A stretch of 64,000 bases of DNA, from the NCBI GenBank assembly GCA_013298075.1, contig JAAFJG010000005.1, forward strand, positions 1-64,000. The letters run 5' to 3'. The DNA is from Cytophagales bacterium (GTDB lineage Bacteria > Bacteroidota > Bacteroidia > Cytophagales > Microscillaceae). Shown piece after piece: positions 52,097-61,799 of the stretch. The notes under the pieces were generated by a model. It saw only the letters and a program-made list of their open reading frames with translations. It searched no databases and was not told the DNA's origin. Numbering within the stretch: position 1 is the stretch's first letter; every line of letters starts with the position of its first letter. Position numbers and translations under genes: made by a program.

Positions 52097-52417
52097 CTAA
52101 AAAAATTTTCGCCAACCCCAAAATTTTCTATTTTTCAAATAGGTTAAATCTTGTTCATTTTGATACGCCTCTTTTTCAAATACGATATTAAAATAAGCGT
52201 CAAAATGATTTTTATATTTAAAATATTTTCTTACATAATCCAATCCATATAAAATATAAAAAGGAATAATCAACATTTCTAATTGTTGTTTGATGTGTAT
52301 TTTTTCGTGATTCATCAATACTTCGTTTTTTTCTAATCCTCTCTCTTTCAAAATAATAAAAGGAAAAATAGTCATACCATCATAAGGAATTAACTTAGAA
52401 TAAATAATTATAAACAT
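52097..52417 (-). CDS. small membrane protein with HExxH-like motif
   Basis: 106 residues from the ATG at 52417. A hydrophobic start is followed by FPFIILKERGLEKNEVLMNHEKIHIKQQLEMLIIPFYILYGLDYV. HEKIH fits HExxH, and the downstream EKEAY may give a third ligand, as in gluzincin-like membrane peptidases; it resembles conserved Bacteroidota proteins of this size. Activity is unproven. A TTG start at 52453 is possible in frame, but that TTG lies beside the promoter box TAGATTTG (52451-52458). Confidence 0.65.
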   Translation of the reverse strand: MFIIIYSKLIPYDGMTIFPFIILKERGLEKNEVLMNHEKIHIKQQLEMLIIPFYILYGLDYVRKYFKYKNHFDAYFNIVFEKEAYQNEQDLTYLKNRKFWGWRKFF

Positions 52418-52589
52418 AAATAAAAAAATAAAATGGTTTTGTATTCTTTGCAAATCTAATATTTTTTTTCAAATTTTCAAAGAAATAAAAATATTTCTCA
52501 AAAAAAATAAAAAAAAGATATAATTTCTCAAAAAAAGATACTAACTTGGGCAAAAATTTATTCACATTTTCATTTAAACATTTTTAATT

Positions 52590-52964
52590 ATGGAAGATTT
52601 AGCTAAAAAAATCGCTGAAAAAGCAGGAATCACAGAAGAACAAGCAAAATTAGCCGCAGAAGCAGCACAAGAATACGTAGAATCAAAAATTGCTGGCACT
52701 GTGGAAGGAAAAATTGCTGAATATTTAAAAGATATTTCTGCGATGATAAAATCACAAGTTCACGAAGCATTGACAGGCAAACCTTTGGTAACTATGGCTG
52801 AAAGAGTAGGCGATTTTGCAGAAGGTGCCAAAGATAAATTAGGCGATTTTGCAGAAGGTGCCAAAGATAAATTAGGAAAAATAGCAGGAAGTATTGGTAG
52901 TTTTTTCACAGGTGGAGGCAAAGATAAAGAAGAAGAGGAAAAAAAAGAAGAACCTAAAAAATAA
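52590..52964 (+). CDS. small charged cytosolic protein with internal duplication
   Basis: 124 residues, no signal peptide. The N-terminal 60 residues are helical (EDLAKKIAEKAGITEEQAKLAAEAAQEYVESKI). GDFAEGAKDKL is then repeated twice in tandem (33-bp DNA repeats at 52809-52841 and 52842-52874), followed by a Gly-rich loop and a Lys/Glu tail (KDKEEEEKKEEPKK). The repeat resembles the 11-residue amphipathic repeats of LEA-like stress proteins, but two copies are too few to be sure. Function unknown. Confidence 0.65.
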   Translation: MEDLAKKIAEKAGITEEQAKLAAEAAQEYVESKIAGTVEGKIAEYLKDISAMIKSQVHEALTGKPLVTMAERVGDFAEGAKDKLGDFAEGAKDKLGKIAGSIGSFFTGGGKDKEEEEKKEEPKK

Positions 52965-52982
52965 GCAAAAAAGTAATAAACA

Positions 52983-53017
52983 AAATTCATTATAAATTCG
53001 TTTTATAGTGAATTTTG
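52983..53017. terminator. stem-loop downstream of the charged protein
   Basis: AAAATTCATTATAAA can pair with TTTATAGTGAATTTT (one G-T pair). There is no long T run, so terminator function is plausible but weak. Confidence 0.4.
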
Positions 53018-53061
53018 AATGTTACCAAAAAAAATTATTGTAATACATATAATATAAAAAA

Positions 53062-54675
53062 ATGATAACTTTTGATTACATTATTATCGGAGCAGGTTCT
53101 GCAGGATGCGTATTAGCCAATCGCCTTTCAGAAAATCCATCTATTCAAGTCTTATTATTAGAAGCTGGCGGAAAAGATAATAAATTTGAAATTCACGTAC
53201 CTGCAGCCTATTCAAAATTGAATAAAAGCGACGTAGATTGGGCTTTTTGGACTACTCCACAAAAAAACGTGGACAATCGAGTAATGTTTCAACCACGTGG
53301 AAAAGTTTTGGGCGGTTGCAGTTCGACCAATGCAATGGCGTATATTCGTGGCAATAAAAAAGATTATGATGATTGGGAAATTTTAGGAAATAAAGGTTGG
53401 AAATATGAAGATATATTGCCTTATTTCAAAAAAGCAGAACATAATGAACAATTGAATAACCATTTTCATAGTCAAAATGGACTTTTAAATGTTACTTTTC
53501 CAAAAAAATTTCAAACTCCTTTAGCAAATGCTTTTGTAGAAGCTTGTCAAGAAATTGGTATGCCAAAAAATGAAGATTTTAACGGAGAAAATCAAGAAGG
53601 AGCAGGGATTTTTCAGTTTACTATCAAAAATGAAAAAAGACACAGCACCGCACAGGCTTATCTTGTTCCCGCACTTTCACGAAAAAATTTAACCGTTTTG
53701 ACGTATGCACACACGAGAAATGTCATTATTGAAAATGATAAAGCCGTAGGAGTGGAGTTTTATATAGGAAAAAACAATCAAATAACAGCACAAAAAGCCT
53801 TTTGTAGCAAAGAAGTTATTTTGTCAGCAGGTGCATTTCAATCTCCTCAAATTTTGATGTTATCAGGAATTGGAGAAAAAGAACATTTGAAAAAGCATAA
53901 TATTGTACTGAAAAAAGAATTAATGGGCGTAGGAAAAAATCTACAAGACCACGTTTTTTGTGTCGCAAGTTCTTTTGCCAACGGAAATATTACGCTCAAT
54001 CACGTGTCTAAACCTTTCAATAAATTAAAAAGTTTGGCGAATTATTTATTGTTCAAAAAAGGTGCTTTTACGATTAGTCCTTTGGAAGCTTGTGCTTTTT
54101 TTAAGTCTGATGTGCAAGAAGATAGACCCAATTTGCAATTTCATTTCACGCCTGTTCACGTGGGAGGTTATGGAACTGATTTATATAATGCAGATTCTTA
54201 TCCAAATACTGATGGTTTTACTATTTTACCTACGCTTTTAAGACCAGAAAGTATAGGAGAACTTTCTTTGAACTCAAATAATCCTTTTGATGTACCTTTG
54301 ATAAATCCTAATTATTTGGAGTCAGATATGGACAAAAAAAACTTAATTATTGCGTTTAAAAAATCAATCGAAACGTTGGAATCCAATGCTTTTGCCAAAT
54401 ATACAAAGGAAATTTATTTCCCCAAAAATCTAAAATCTGACGAGGAAATATTATCACATATCAAAAAAACATTAGAAACAGTTTATCATCCTGTGGGTAC
54501 GTGTAAAATGGGAAATGATGAAATGAGTGTGGTTGATGCCGATTTAAAAGTGAAAGGAATCGAAAATTTAAGGGTAGTTGATGCGTCAATTATGCCTAAC
54601 ATCGTGATGGGAAATACGAATGCACCTGTGATTATGATAGCAGAAAAAGCAGCGGATTTGATAAAAAATAGTTAA
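53062..54675 (+). CDS. GMC-family FAD-dependent oxidoreductase
   Basis: 537 residues. FAD-binding GAGSAG (10-15) with the E in LLLEAGG. GMC signature 1 in [20 protein letters not shown] and signature 2 in [17 protein letters not shown]. Catalytic His476 in [11 protein letters not shown] and the Asn of NTNAP near 519. It oxidises an alcohol or choline-like substrate; the overall form is that of BetA-like choline dehydrogenases, but the substrate is not determined by these motifs. No signal peptide. It precedes a restriction-methylase pair by 21 bases, a coincidental neighbour. Confidence 0.93.
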   Translation: MITFDYIIIGAGSAGCVLANRLSENPSIQVLLLEAGGKDNKFEIHVPAAYSKLNKSDVDWAFWTTPQKNVDNRVMFQPRGKVLGGCSSTNAMAYIRGNKKDYDDWEILGNKGWKYEDILPYFKKAEHNEQLNNHFHSQNGLLNVTFPKKFQTPLANAFVEACQEIGMPKNEDFNGENQEGAGIFQFTIKNEKRHSTAQAYLVPALSRKNLTVLTYAHTRNVIIENDKAVGVEFYIGKNNQITAQKAFCSKEVILSAGAFQSPQILMLSGIGEKEHLKKHNIVLKKELMGVGKNLQDHVFCVASSFANGNITLNHVSKPFNKLKSLANYLLFKKGAFTISPLEACAFFKSDVQEDRPNLQFHFTPVHVGGYGTDLYNADSYPNTDGFTILPTLLRPESIGELSLNSNNPFDVPLINPNYLESDMDKKNLIIAFKKSIETLESNAFAKYTKEIYFPKNLKSDEEILSHIKKTLETVYHPVGTCKMGNDEMSVVDADLKVKGIENLRVVDASIMPNIVMGNTNAPVIMIAEKAADLIKNS

Positions 54676-54696
54676 AAACACACATAAAATCTACCA

Positions 54697-57156
54697 ATGA
54701 AATATCAAAATATCCAAGAACAAGAAATTAAAAATAAAATAACGATAGATTATTTTAAAGTATATGATTGTACCAAAATGATAGGAAACATAGATTTTTG
54801 TGTGGCAATTTTTCAAGAAACTCAAGACATTTCTGAACAAGAATCGTTTTTATGGGCAGAAGCAAAAACAGGTAATTCAGATTTATCTAAATCAATTACA
54901 CAACTTATTCTAACTATTGGCAAAGCAAAAACTTTTGATAAATTTTTACCTCCTAATATGTTGGGTGCTTTTGATGGCGAGAAAATGGCTTTTGTTCCTT
55001 ACAATGAAATACAAGATATTTTTTATATGAATGATTTTAATTGGAATGTTATGCCCTCTAATCATAATACCAGAGAATTTAAGCTCGTTCATGAAAAAGT
55101 AAAAAACACGATTGATGAGAAAGCATTGCTTTTTTATTACGAAAAAGACGATAAAGAACTCAATAACTTTATCGTAGATAATTTCAAAATAGGAAAATTT
55201 GGTGTTACTAAAACTAAAATTGATAAAAATAATTTTATTACCATTTATAATAAATGGGTACAAAATGTAAAACCAAGTATTGCTGTCAATTGGGATATTG
55301 CCAAAAAAAGTGGTATTATTGATGGTGATTTTTACTTGGCTGATTTGCTATCATCTAATAATGAAAGTTTGAAAGATAATTTATACGTGTTACTCAAAAA
55401 AAATCATTATGAATTGGATCGCAAAGTGGATGAAGCGGGAATGTTTGGGAGCAAAAAAACAGAATTTAAAGATAAACAAATCGCACACACACAATTTTGG
55501 AATAAATATGAACGTCCTCCGAAAGAGGAATATTGGGATTACATTATAGGTCGCAGAGATTTGCTCGTGCCTCAAGACGTGAGAGAGCGAAAAGGTAGTT
55601 TTTTTACGCCACAAATTTGGGTAGAATTATCTCAAAAATATCTAAGCGATACGTTGGGTGAAGATTGGCAAGATGAATATTATATTTGGGATTGTGCAGC
55701 GGGAACAGGAAATTTATTGACAGGATTGACCAATAAATTCAATATTTTTGCTTCTACTTTGGACAAGCAAGACGTTGATGTTATTCATGATCGGATAAAA
55801 AATGGGGCTAATTTAGTAGAAAAAAATGTTTTTCAATTTGATTTTTTGAATGATGATTTTAAAAAACTGCCTAAACTTTTACAAGATATTATTAACGATC
55901 CTGAAAAAAGAAAAAAACTATTAATTTACATCAATCCACCTTATGCGGAGGCGAGCGATAAAAAAACATTAGACCAAAAAGATGGAAAAAAGGAAGGAAA
56001 AAAAGGCGTAGAACAAAATAGAATAAATAAAAAATATGCGAAGGAATTAGGACAAGGAAATGCAGAACTCTTCGTACAATTTTTAACTCGAATTTATTTT
56101 GAAATACCTAATTGTCTTATTGCAGAATTTTCAAAAATTAAAATTATTTCGGGTCCTCATTTTATTGATTTTAGAAATTTTTTTAAAGCAAAATTAAAAA
56201 AAGCGTTTATATGTCCTTCGGAGTCATTTGATAATGTGAAAGGTAAATTTCCTATTGGATTTATGATTTGGGATACTGCCATCAAAGAACAATTCAAAAA
56301 AATTGAAACTTATGTATATGATAATCTAGGCAAGGAATTAACAACTAAAATATTCCATACGTATGATGAAAGCCAATATATAAATGATTGGGTAAAACCT
56401 TTTAGAGGTGATATTGTAACTAATCAACTCATTGGTAAATTTCCTTTTAAAGGCAATGATTTCCAAAATCAAAATATGATTCAAATTGTACATCATAAAA
56501 TGGACTATAATACTGAAGCAGGACAATTTTTAATCAATCAAAAAAATATAAAATATACTTGTGTATATTTTGCAGTTCGTAAATCTATCGAGGCTACTTG
56601 GCTCAATGACCGAGACCAGTTTTTATTTCCAAAAGATGCTTGGGAAACAGATATAGAATTTCATAATAATTGCTTAATTTACACATTATTTAGTAATAAT
56701 ATTCAATCAAAATTTGGTACAAATCATTGGATACCTTTTACAGAATATGAAGTAAATCCAAAAGAGAAATTTGAAAGTGATTTTATGGCGAAATATATTG
56801 CAGGAAAAATAGATACTAAAGTAACATTTAATTTGTTTAATAAGGTTGAAAAGAAAGACCAAAAACCTTTAATATTTTCAAAAGAAGCAAAAGAAGTTTT
56901 TAAAGCAGGACTCGAACTTTGGAAATATTATCACAGCCAAACATTTCCTGCGTATGAAATAGAAACGTATAATGCAAATGCAAGTTTGTATGATATTCGT
57001 GAATATTTTCAAGGTAGAAATGAATCGGGAAAAATGAATCACAAAAGTAAAGATGAAACTTATACAAAGTTGATTAATGATTTGAGAGAGAAATTAAAAG
57101 TTTTGGCAAAAAAAATAGAACCAAAAGTATATGAACACGCGTTTTTATTGGAATAA
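54697..57156 (+). CDS. type IIG-like restriction/N6-adenine methyltransferase fusion
   Basis: 819 residues. The N-terminal 300 residues hold a putative PD-(D/E)XK nuclease: Asp33 in NIDFCVAI and Glu55-x-Lys57 in WAEAKTG. The methyltransferase part begins with GSFFTPQIWVELSQKYL (motif X, near 303), motif I IWDCAAGTGNLL (near 333) and motif IV INPPYAEA (near 412). The C-terminal part is probably the target-recognition domain. A single chain that both methylates and cuts is the type IIG plan. A partial duplicate follows four bases later. Confidence 0.8.
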   Translation: MKYQNIQEQEIKNKITIDYFKVYDCTKMIGNIDFCVAIFQETQDISEQESFLWAEAKTGNSDLSKSITQLILTIGKAKTFDKFLPPNMLGAFDGEKMAFVPYNEIQDIFYMNDFNWNVMPSNHNTREFKLVHEKVKNTIDEKALLFYYEKDDKELNNFIVDNFKIGKFGVTKTKIDKNNFITIYNKWVQNVKPSIAVNWDIAKKSGIIDGDFYLADLLSSNNESLKDNLYVLLKKNHYELDRKVDEAGMFGSKKTEFKDKQIAHTQFWNKYERPPKEEYWDYIIGRRDLLVPQDVRERKGSFFTPQIWVELSQKYLSDTLGEDWQDEYYIWDCAAGTGNLLTGLTNKFNIFASTLDKQDVDVIHDRIKNGANLVEKNVFQFDFLNDDFKKLPKLLQDIINDPEKRKKLLIYINPPYAEASDKKTLDQKDGKKEGKKGVEQNRINKKYAKELGQGNAELFVQFLTRIYFEIPNCLIAEFSKIKIISGPHFIDFRNFFKAKLKKAFICPSESFDNVKGKFPIGFMIWDTAIKEQFKKIETYVYDNLGKELTTKIFHTYDESQYINDWVKPFRGDIVTNQLIGKFPFKGNDFQNQNMIQIVHHKMDYNTEAGQFLINQKNIKYTCVYFAVRKSIEATWLNDRDQFLFPKDAWETDIEFHNNCLIYTLFSNNIQSKFGTNHWIPFTEYEVNPKEKFESDFMAKYIAGKIDTKVTFNLFNKVEKKDQKPLIFSKEAKEVFKAGLELWKYYHSQTFPAYEIETYNANASLYDIREYFQGRNESGKMNHKSKDETYTKLINDLREKLKVLAKKIEPKVYEHAFLLE

Positions 57157-57160
57157 AATA

Positions 57161-58750
57161 ATGGACAAAATAAAAAGAGAAAGAACAGGAAGCTTTTATA
57201 CACCACAAATTTGGGTAGAATTATCTCAAAAATATCTAAGTGATACGTTGGGTGAAGATTGGCAAGATGAATATTATATTTGGGATTGTGCAGCGGGAAC
57301 AGGAAATTTATTGACAGGATTGACCAATAAATTCAATATTTTTGCTTCTACTTTGGACAAGCAAGACGTTGATGTTATTCATGATCGGATAAAAAATGGG
57401 GCTAATTTAGTAGAAAAAAATGTTTTTCAATTTGATTTTTTGAATGATGATTTTAAAAAACTGCCTAAACTTTTACAAGATATTATTAACGATCCTGAAA
57501 AAAGAAAAAAACTATTAATTTACATCAATCCACCTTATGCGGAGGCGAGCGATAAAAAAACATTAGACCAAAAAGATGGAAAAAAGGAAGGAAAAAAAGG
57601 CGTAGAACAAAATAGAATAAATAAAAAATATGCGAAGGAATTAGGACAAGGAAATGCAGAACTCTTCGTACAATTTTTAACTCGAATTTATTTTGAAATA
57701 CCTAATTGTCTTATTGCAGAATTTTCAACTTTAAAAATTATTACGGGTCCTCATTTTATTGATTTTAGAAAATTTTTTAAAGCAAAATTAAAAAAAGCAT
57801 TTATATGCCCTGCTAATTCTTTTGATAATGTAAAAGGTAAATTTCCTATTGGATTTATGATTTGGGATACTGCCATCAAAGAACAATTCAAAAAAATTGA
57901 AACTTATGTATATGATAATGTAGGCAAGGAATTAACAACTAAAATATTTCATATATACGATGAAAACCAATATATAAATGATTGGGTAAAACCTTTTAGA
58001 GGTGATATTGTAACTAATCAACTCATTGGTAAATTCCCTTTTAAAGGCAATGATTTTCAAAATCAAGATATGGTACAAATTGTACATCATAAAATGGACT
58101 ATAATACTGAAGCAGGGCAATTTTTAATCAATCAAAAAAATGTAAAATATGCTTGCATTTATTTTGCAGTACGTAAATGTATTACTACAAATTGGATAAT
58201 TAATAGTGATCAATTTTTGTATCCGAATGCGAGTTGGGAAACAGATTTATTTTTTCAATCAGATTGTTTGATATTTACGTTGCTAACAAATAAAGTTCAA
58301 TCAAAATTTGGTACAAATCATTGGATACCCTTTACAGAATATGAAGTAAATGCAAAAGAGAAATTTGAAAGTGATTTTATGGCGAAATATATCGCAGGAA
58401 AAATAGATACTAAAGTAACATTTAATTTATTTAATAAGATTGAAAAGAAAGACCAAAAACCTTTAATATTTTCAAAAGAAGCAAAAGAAGTTTTTAAAGC
58501 AGGACTCGAACTTTGGAAATATTACCACGCACACCAGTTTCCTGCGTATGAAATAGAAACGTACAATACAAATGCAAGTTTGTATGATATTCGTGAATAT
58601 TTTCAAGGTAGAAATGAATCGGGAAAAATGAATCACAAAAGTAAAGATGAAACTTATACAAAGTTGATTAATGATTTGAGAGAGAAATTAAAATTACTCG
58701 GAGATAAAATAGCCCCCAAAGTATATGAACACGGTTTTTTGTTGGAATAA
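57161..58750 (+). CDS. tandem paralogue: methyltransferase part only, nuclease domain missing
   Basis: 529 residues from the ATG at 57161; an in-frame ATG at 57131 would overlap the upstream gene. It corresponds to residues about 300-819 of the preceding gene. The first 530 bases (57199-57728) are almost identical to 55605-56134, with one difference seen, giving identical motifs X, I (near 43) and IV (near 122). After that the sequences diverge, most strongly in a patch around 58180-58300 (CITTNWIINSDQFLYPNASW against SIEATWLNDRDQFLFPKDAW) likely to lie in target recognition. It probably methylates a related or the same site without cutting. Confidence 0.8.
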   Translation: MDKIKRERTGSFYTPQIWVELSQKYLSDTLGEDWQDEYYIWDCAAGTGNLLTGLTNKFNIFASTLDKQDVDVIHDRIKNGANLVEKNVFQFDFLNDDFKKLPKLLQDIINDPEKRKKLLIYINPPYAEASDKKTLDQKDGKKEGKKGVEQNRINKKYAKELGQGNAELFVQFLTRIYFEIPNCLIAEFSTLKIITGPHFIDFRKFFKAKLKKAFICPANSFDNVKGKFPIGFMIWDTAIKEQFKKIETYVYDNVGKELTTKIFHIYDENQYINDWVKPFRGDIVTNQLIGKFPFKGNDFQNQDMVQIVHHKMDYNTEAGQFLINQKNVKYACIYFAVRKCITTNWIINSDQFLYPNASWETDLFFQSDCLIFTLLTNKVQSKFGTNHWIPFTEYEVNAKEKFESDFMAKYIAGKIDTKVTFNLFNKIEKKDQKPLIFSKEAKEVFKAGLELWKYYHAHQFPAYEIETYNTNASLYDIREYFQGRNESGKMNHKSKDETYTKLINDLREKLKLLGDKIAPKVYEHGFLLE

Positions 58751-58861
58751 AGCAAGTAAATAGGCTGATAAAAATTAGCAAAGTAAATGTTAATTTATAA
58801 TAAAAAATAAATATTTTCATTAAAAACTAAAAATATTTTTGGAAAATTGAAAAAAACATTT

Positions 58862-58869
58862 TAACTTTG
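58862..58869 (+). promoter_or_regulatory. -7 promoter box TAACTTTG for tRNA-Leu
   Basis: TAACTTTG, with TTG 20 bases upstream (58839-58841), fits the full Bacteroidota TTTG-N19/20-TAnnTTTG promoter. It ends 10 bases before the mature tRNA. Confidence 0.65.
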
Positions 58870-58879
58870 CAAAAAATAA

Positions 58880-58966
58880 GCGGATGTGGTGAAATTGGTA
58901 GACACGCTACCTTGAGGTGGTAGAGCCAGCAATGGTGTAGGAGTTCGAGTCTCCTCATTCGCACCA
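58880..58966 (+). tRNA. tRNA-Leu (anticodon GAG)
   Basis: Acceptor stem GCGGATG (58880-58886) pairs with CATTCGC. The anticodon stem CTACC/GGTAG encloses TTGAGGT, giving anticodon GAG (codons CUC and CUU). A variable arm typical of class II tRNAs is followed by the T loop GTTCGAGTC. CCA is encoded (58964-58966). Confidence 0.97.
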
Positions 58967-59049
58967 AAAATTTAATTGAGCATCAGTTTTTCTCTATAAA
59001 AATGAAATCAAAATTTATTGGTTTCATTTTTTTATATCAATTCAACAAT

Positions 59050-59676
59050 ATGAAAGCAACTTATTTAAAAATATATCCCGAAAATCCAGACGAAAAAAAA
59101 ATACAAATGGTTGTGGATTGCTTGAAAAGTGGTGGCGTAATTATTTATCCGACAGACACCGTTTATGGTATTGGTTGTGATATTTTTCAACAAAAAGCAG
59201 TAGAAAGAATTTGTGAAATTAAAAATATTTTGCCCCAAAAAAGTAATTTATCTTTTATTTGTTATGATTTGAGCAATATCTCGGAATATGCACGCGTGGA
59301 AGACAATGTTTTTAAAGTAATGAAAAAAGCATTACCGGGTGCCTTTACTTTTATTTTGAAAGCAAGTAGCAAATCTCCCAAAATAGTCAATTCAAAGAAA
59401 AAAACCGTTGGCATCAGAATTCCTGATAATAATATTACTCGGTTGATAGTCAAAGAATTAGGCTGTCCCATTTTAACTTCATCTGTCAAAGACGATGATG
59501 AAATTATAGAATATTCGACTGACCCTGAATTGATTTACGAAAAATTTAAACATCAAGTAGATATGGTGATTGATGGTGGTTTTGGGAATAATGTAGCTTC
59601 CACGATTGTAGATTGCTCGGAAGGTGATTTTGAGGTGATAAGAGAAGGTTTGGGTGATATTTCTTTATACGTATAA
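59050..59676 (+). CDS. Sua5/YciO/YrdC-family protein (L-threonylcarbamoyladenylate synthase-like)
   Basis: 208 residues from the ATG at 59050, matching the usual start (MKATYLKIYPENPDEKKIQMVVDCLKSGGVIIYPTDTVYGIGCD). Motifs PTDTVYGIG, the KNILPQKSNLSFICYDLSNISEYA stretch (KxRxxxxPL.. loop as in YciO, with N for R) and LPGAFTFILKAS define the family. TsaC/Sua5 makes threonylcarbamoyl-AMP for tRNA t6A; YciO is a relative with lower activity. This sequence is closer to YciO, so its part in t6A synthesis is uncertain. The frame is open from 59002. Confidence 0.85.
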   Translation: MKATYLKIYPENPDEKKIQMVVDCLKSGGVIIYPTDTVYGIGCDIFQQKAVERICEIKNILPQKSNLSFICYDLSNISEYARVEDNVFKVMKKALPGAFTFILKASSKSPKIVNSKKKTVGIRIPDNNITRLIVKELGCPILTSSVKDDDEIIEYSTDPELIYEKFKHQVDMVIDGGFGNNVASTIVDCSEGDFEVIREGLGDISLYV

Positions 59677-59734
59677 TTTTTGAAACTGCATTTTTTGGCA
59701 ATTTCTAAAATATAGCCATCAAAAAAATAGGTTC

Positions 59735-59939
59735 TTAGGAAATTTATGTGAAAAATTAAAATATTTTTTTTTGAAATGTATTTTTTGAATTGCCTCCAGA
59801 TTTATCTGGAGGATAATAAAAAATTCAATCGTTGGCTTTAGCCAAAATCTCTGTGTTTTTCAAATTGATATTTTTCTATATTTTCAAAATAAATAGCTAT
59901 TTATAGTAGAATAAAATTAGTTCCACAATAATTTCCTAA
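59735..59939 (+). mobile_element. MITE-like element, family A, copy 3
   Basis: 205 bp with perfect 10-bp inverted ends TTAGGAAATT (59735-59744) and AATTTCCTAA (59930-59939). The central palindrome CCTCCAGATTTATCTGGAGG is at 59793-59812, and a second hairpin TTGGCT-TT-AGCCAA lies near 59831. It fills most of the 363-base gap before recJ. Confidence 0.8.
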
Positions 59940-60024
59940 AAACCAAAAATTCTTATTTTAATATCATATTCATAAAAAAAAGCAAAGAAATAAAACAAAA
60001 TTTGTAGTTTCTTAGTTTTTTAGT

Positions 60025-60032
60025 TATTTTTG
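60025..60032 (+). promoter_or_regulatory. -7 promoter box TATTTTTG for recJ
   Basis: A perfect consensus only seven bases before the ATG at 60040; the transcript should be leaderless or nearly so. Confidence 0.6.
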
Positions 60033-60039
60033 TAACCAA

Positions 60040-61752
60040 ATGAAGAAACGTTGGATTTTTAAGCCCTTACCTGATGCTGATTTAGTCAATAATTTAGCAG
60101 AGAATTTATCAATAGAAACAATATTAGCACAATTATTAGTGCAACGCAATATTATTACTTTTGATGAGTCAAAGTTTTTTTTTCGCCCTTCTCTCGAAGA
60201 TTTACATAATCCTTTTTTAATGAAAGGTATGGAAAATGCAGTCAATAGAATCGAAAAAGCCATTCGCAAAAAAGAAAAAATATTAGTGTATGGAGATTAT
60301 GACGTAGATGGCACTACTTCGGTGGCGTTGGTATATGGTTTTTTATCTAAATTTCATACCAATATAGATTTTTATATTCCTGATAGACAAATTGAAGGAT
60401 ATGGCATCTCAAAATTGGGTATTGATTGGGCAAAAAGTGAAAATGTAAATTTAATTATTGCCTTAGATTGTGGCATCAAATCAAACGAAATGATTGATTA
60501 TGCCAAAACGCAACAGATTGATTTTATTATTTGCGACCACCATTTACCCGCAGGAGAAATTCCCGATGCGATAGCAGTCTTAGACCCAAAACAAGAAAAT
60601 TGCGATTATCCTTTCAAAGAATTGTCAGGTTGTGGGATTGGTTTTAAAATGATGCAGGCTTTTTCTATTCAAAACGAAGTTCCCTTAGATTTTTTATTCG
60701 AATTTTTGGATTTAGTAGTTGTGAGTATCGCATCTGATTTGGTTTTAATGGTGGGAGAAAATAGGATTTTAGCTTATTTTGGACTCGAAAAATTAAACAG
60801 AAATCCAAGAATTGGTTTGCGTGCTTTGATGAATGTGTCAGGTTTTCATAGAGAAAGTACATTAGAAATTAGTAATTTAGTGTTTACTATCGGACCCAGA
60901 ATTAACGCTGTGGGAAGACTTACACAAGGAAAAAAAGCAGTCGAATTGTTGGTTTCGCACAACAAAGAAGAGGCTGAAAATTTTGCTGTCAATATCAATA
61001 AAACTAATTATGATAGACAAGATTTAGATTTAATTTCTACACAAGAAGCGTTTAAAATTGTTGATGAACGCAAAAAAGACAGGCCTGATTTAAAAGCCAT
61101 TATTATTTATAAAGAAGATTGGCACAAAGGAATTGTCGGAATTATTGCGTCAAGATGTGTAGATAAATATCATTTACCAACGATTGCATTGACTTTGCAA
61201 GATGGAAAAATTGCAGGTTCGGCGCGCTCTATTATTGATTTTAATATGTATGAAATGTTGGCAAGATGTTCAGATTTATTGACAGAATTTGGTGGACATC
61301 AACAAGCTTCGGGCTTGGCAATGCCGATTGAAAATTTGGAAAAATTTACGAATATGTTCGAAACCATTGCAGAAAATACGCTCACGCCTGCGATGCTTAT
61401 TCCTCCGCAAGACATAGATTTGAAATTAGAATTGCATCAAATTACGCCTAAATTTTATAAAATTTTGAAACAAATGGCTCCTTTCGGACCTGAAAATATG
61501 CGACCTATTTTTTCAACCGAAAATTTAATGCCAATGAAAGTTCAAATTATGAAAGAAAAGCATTTAAAATTTTATGTAGTTGATGAAAAAACAGGAATTT
61601 CTCTTGTAGTAGTTGCCTTTGGTTTGATTGATTTTTACCCTGATTTATTGAGAGCAAAAAAAATAGATTTATGCTATTCAATAGAAGAAAATGTATTTCA
61701 AAGTAGGTCAAGTTTACAACTTAGAGCAAGAGATATTAGAACTTATTTTTGA
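60040..61752 (+). CDS. recJ: single-stranded-DNA exonuclease RecJ
   Basis: 570 residues. DHH motifs are in order: VYGDYDVDGTTSVAL (motif I, near 85), ALDCGIK, CDHHLPAGE (motif III, Asp166-His-His), VASDLV-type IASDLV, and the DHHA1 part with HKGIVGIIASR and SARSIIDFNMYEML...GGHQQASGLAM. The C-terminal OB fold follows. It degrades single strands 5' to 3' in recombination and mismatch repair. Length is normal. The gene is bracketed by two same-orientation copies of the family A element. Confidence 0.96.
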   Translation: MKKRWIFKPLPDADLVNNLAENLSIETILAQLLVQRNIITFDESKFFFRPSLEDLHNPFLMKGMENAVNRIEKAIRKKEKILVYGDYDVDGTTSVALVYGFLSKFHTNIDFYIPDRQIEGYGISKLGIDWAKSENVNLIIALDCGIKSNEMIDYAKTQQIDFIICDHHLPAGEIPDAIAVLDPKQENCDYPFKELSGCGIGFKMMQAFSIQNEVPLDFLFEFLDLVVVSIASDLVLMVGENRILAYFGLEKLNRNPRIGLRALMNVSGFHRESTLEISNLVFTIGPRINAVGRLTQGKKAVELLVSHNKEEAENFAVNINKTNYDRQDLDLISTQEAFKIVDERKKDRPDLKAIIIYKEDWHKGIVGIIASRCVDKYHLPTIALTLQDGKIAGSARSIIDFNMYEMLARCSDLLTEFGGHQQASGLAMPIENLEKFTNMFETIAENTLTPAMLIPPQDIDLKLELHQITPKFYKILKQMAPFGPENMRPIFSTENLMPMKVQIMKEKHLKFYVVDEKTGISLVVVAFGLIDFYPDLLRAKKIDLCYSIEENVFQSRSSLQLRARDIRTYF

Positions 61753-61799
61753 TATATTTCTAAAAATTAGTGTATCAATTAAATAAAGAAAAAGTTTTT

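Noticed and set aside
54697-58750. Tandem methylase genes as a BREX or DISARM locus
   Set aside because: None of the other genes of those systems (PglZ, BrxC, DrmA/B) is present.
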